Under the pieces are notes generated by a model. That model worked only from the letters and a program-made list of their open reading frames with translations, was not told the origin of the DNA and searched no databases. A DNA stretch of 64,000 bases from Amblyornis subalaris (Eukaryota > Chordata > Aves > Passeriformes > Ptilonorhynchidae): the NCBI GenBank assembly GCA_018881555.1, contig JACAXG010000111.1:186001-250000 (forward strand). The letters are read 5' to 3'. Both the position numbers and the translations under genes were made by a program. Each line of letters begins with the position of its first letter. The first letter of the stretch is position 1. This document shows, piece by piece, positions 62,975-64,000 of this stretch.

Positions 62975-64000
62975 ACTGTTTAAAATCTCAAAGTTTTCTG
63001 GCATACTAAATGCTTTAATTACCAGGTAACAACCATAAATATATGGTCATAAATATATAAAGAGGCTCTTGAATGTGTCATCCAGTTCCAATGGCTTTCT
63101 ATGTCTTGTTCTGCCATATATTTTATTTATAAATTATTTCTCTTATTATTCTTCATAAAAATATAAGCAAGGCAAATAGGATGTTTTTTAGGAAAAACTA
63201 TTACTATGTACTATAACTGTACCACCTGGCCTACAGATATTGTAGTGGTAAGTACTGGAAGATTAATACTGTGATCTGTGATCACTCACCCTTGAACAAG
63301 GTATTCAGGTTTTGGACAGGTTAAGTTTTGTGCTGAAATCTGTGCTGCTGCAACTGCAAATAGTATTTTGATTATTTAGCAGAATGTACTGGGAGCAAGG
63401 CAGATGCAGAAAAAATTCAGCACATAAAAAAAAATTAAAACTTACAGAATTCTTCAGGTATCTCAGAACACAGATACAGCCAAGCTTATATAACTCAAAG
63501 ACTTCCCTCTGTTGGCAAAAAGGTCACACAATCATTTAATGTGTACCAACTTGTAAACCAAAATTTCTCTTTTTTATACTATTCTGTGGCAAGTCCACTT
63601 CCTATTTTTAGCACCTGAAAGTCGTGTTTGAGAGTATTTTTTTTAGTAGCTGTGTTCTGTTAAAGGTGAATTTCCATTCAGGTTGAATACAGCCTAAAAC
63701 TAGAATATGTTTATCAGAAAGTTCCCACAGAAAATCTACTAAATGTCATCAGCATGTACTACCAAGTATTTTGATGTGCAGCAGCATGTCAAAAAGTTGC
63801 ATCTTGTGGGCGTGGTTCAGCTCCATATATGTGACTGAAGTGAGAACTCAATGCATTAAGTGCCTTACCAGAGTAAATCCTTGTATTGCTTGCTCTATAA
63901 TGTAGGTAGTGAATCAGTTAGTAAAAAGCTAACAAAGTTTTCTCAGGCCATGTGTAACAAAAATACCTGTCTGAGCTGTGATAGAAACAGACATAAATGA
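62975..64000. other. AT-rich unique DNA to window end
   Basis: Nothing recognised in the last kilobase. Confidence 0.5.

Noticed and set aside
1..64000. CRISPR array, rRNA or tRNA genes, bacterial-type operons
   Set aside because: No regularly spaced repeats with unique spacers, no rRNA text and no recognisable tRNA cloverleaf was seen; the repeat content is that of a bird genome.

Overview
This is a stretch of vertebrate, almost certainly avian, intergenic (or very large intronic) DNA. The bird assignment rests on several CR1 LINE fragments with typical avian 3' ends (8-bp tails of the ATTCTATG type and diagnostic 3' UTR text) and on three solo LTRs resembling the ERVL-like families common in neoavian and passerine genomes. 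Base composition is AT-rich and CpG-poor except in the LTRs. No bacterial or viral operon structure, no CRISPR array, no rRNA and no recognisable tRNA was seen. Order and species cannot be fixed from the sequence alone.

No known protein-coding gene was recognised. Nearly all long open frames are by-products of LTRs, CR1 fragments or a pyrimidine repeat. Two places look more gene-like and are reported as low-confidence candidates: a 108-bp exon-like block on the plus strand (21928-22035) with a good splice acceptor and donor, and a 95-codon minus-strand frame (25560-25847) with one predicted membrane helix, an upstream in-frame stop, and an AATAAA signal 62 bases past its stop codon.

Layout. 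1-11.5 kb: unique AT-rich DNA with simple repeats, a 19-bp tandem duplication and a GC-richer block ending in an A25 tract. 11.5-12 kb: an old CR1 relic. 12-23.4 kb: unique DNA, a CR1 3' end near 19.6 kb and the exon-like block. 23.4-24.6 kb: a full solo LTR (LTR-A). 25.5-25.9 kb: the small ORF candidate. 27.3-27.8 kb: a 481-bp pyrimidine tract. 36.5-39.3 kb: CR1 pieces and a possible degraded LTR. 39.3-52 kb: unique DNA. 52-52.6 kb: a second solo LTR (LTR-C). 55.4-57 kb: two CR1 fragments. 59.2-62.97 kb: the most repeat-dense part, with a CR1 tail, a minus-strand LTR of the LTR-A family split by a plus-strand LTR of another family, and a CR1 copy flanked by 13-bp direct repeats.

The clearest structural result is the nested insertion at 59707-61545. 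A 901-bp CpG-rich LTR (60582-61482) sits between two exact copies of the 5-bp sequence GCAGC, and the host LTR resumes on the other side. Comparison with LTR-A at 23449-24550 confirms the join. The insertion point is 13 bases downstream of the host LTR's TATA-like box, in its core promoter.
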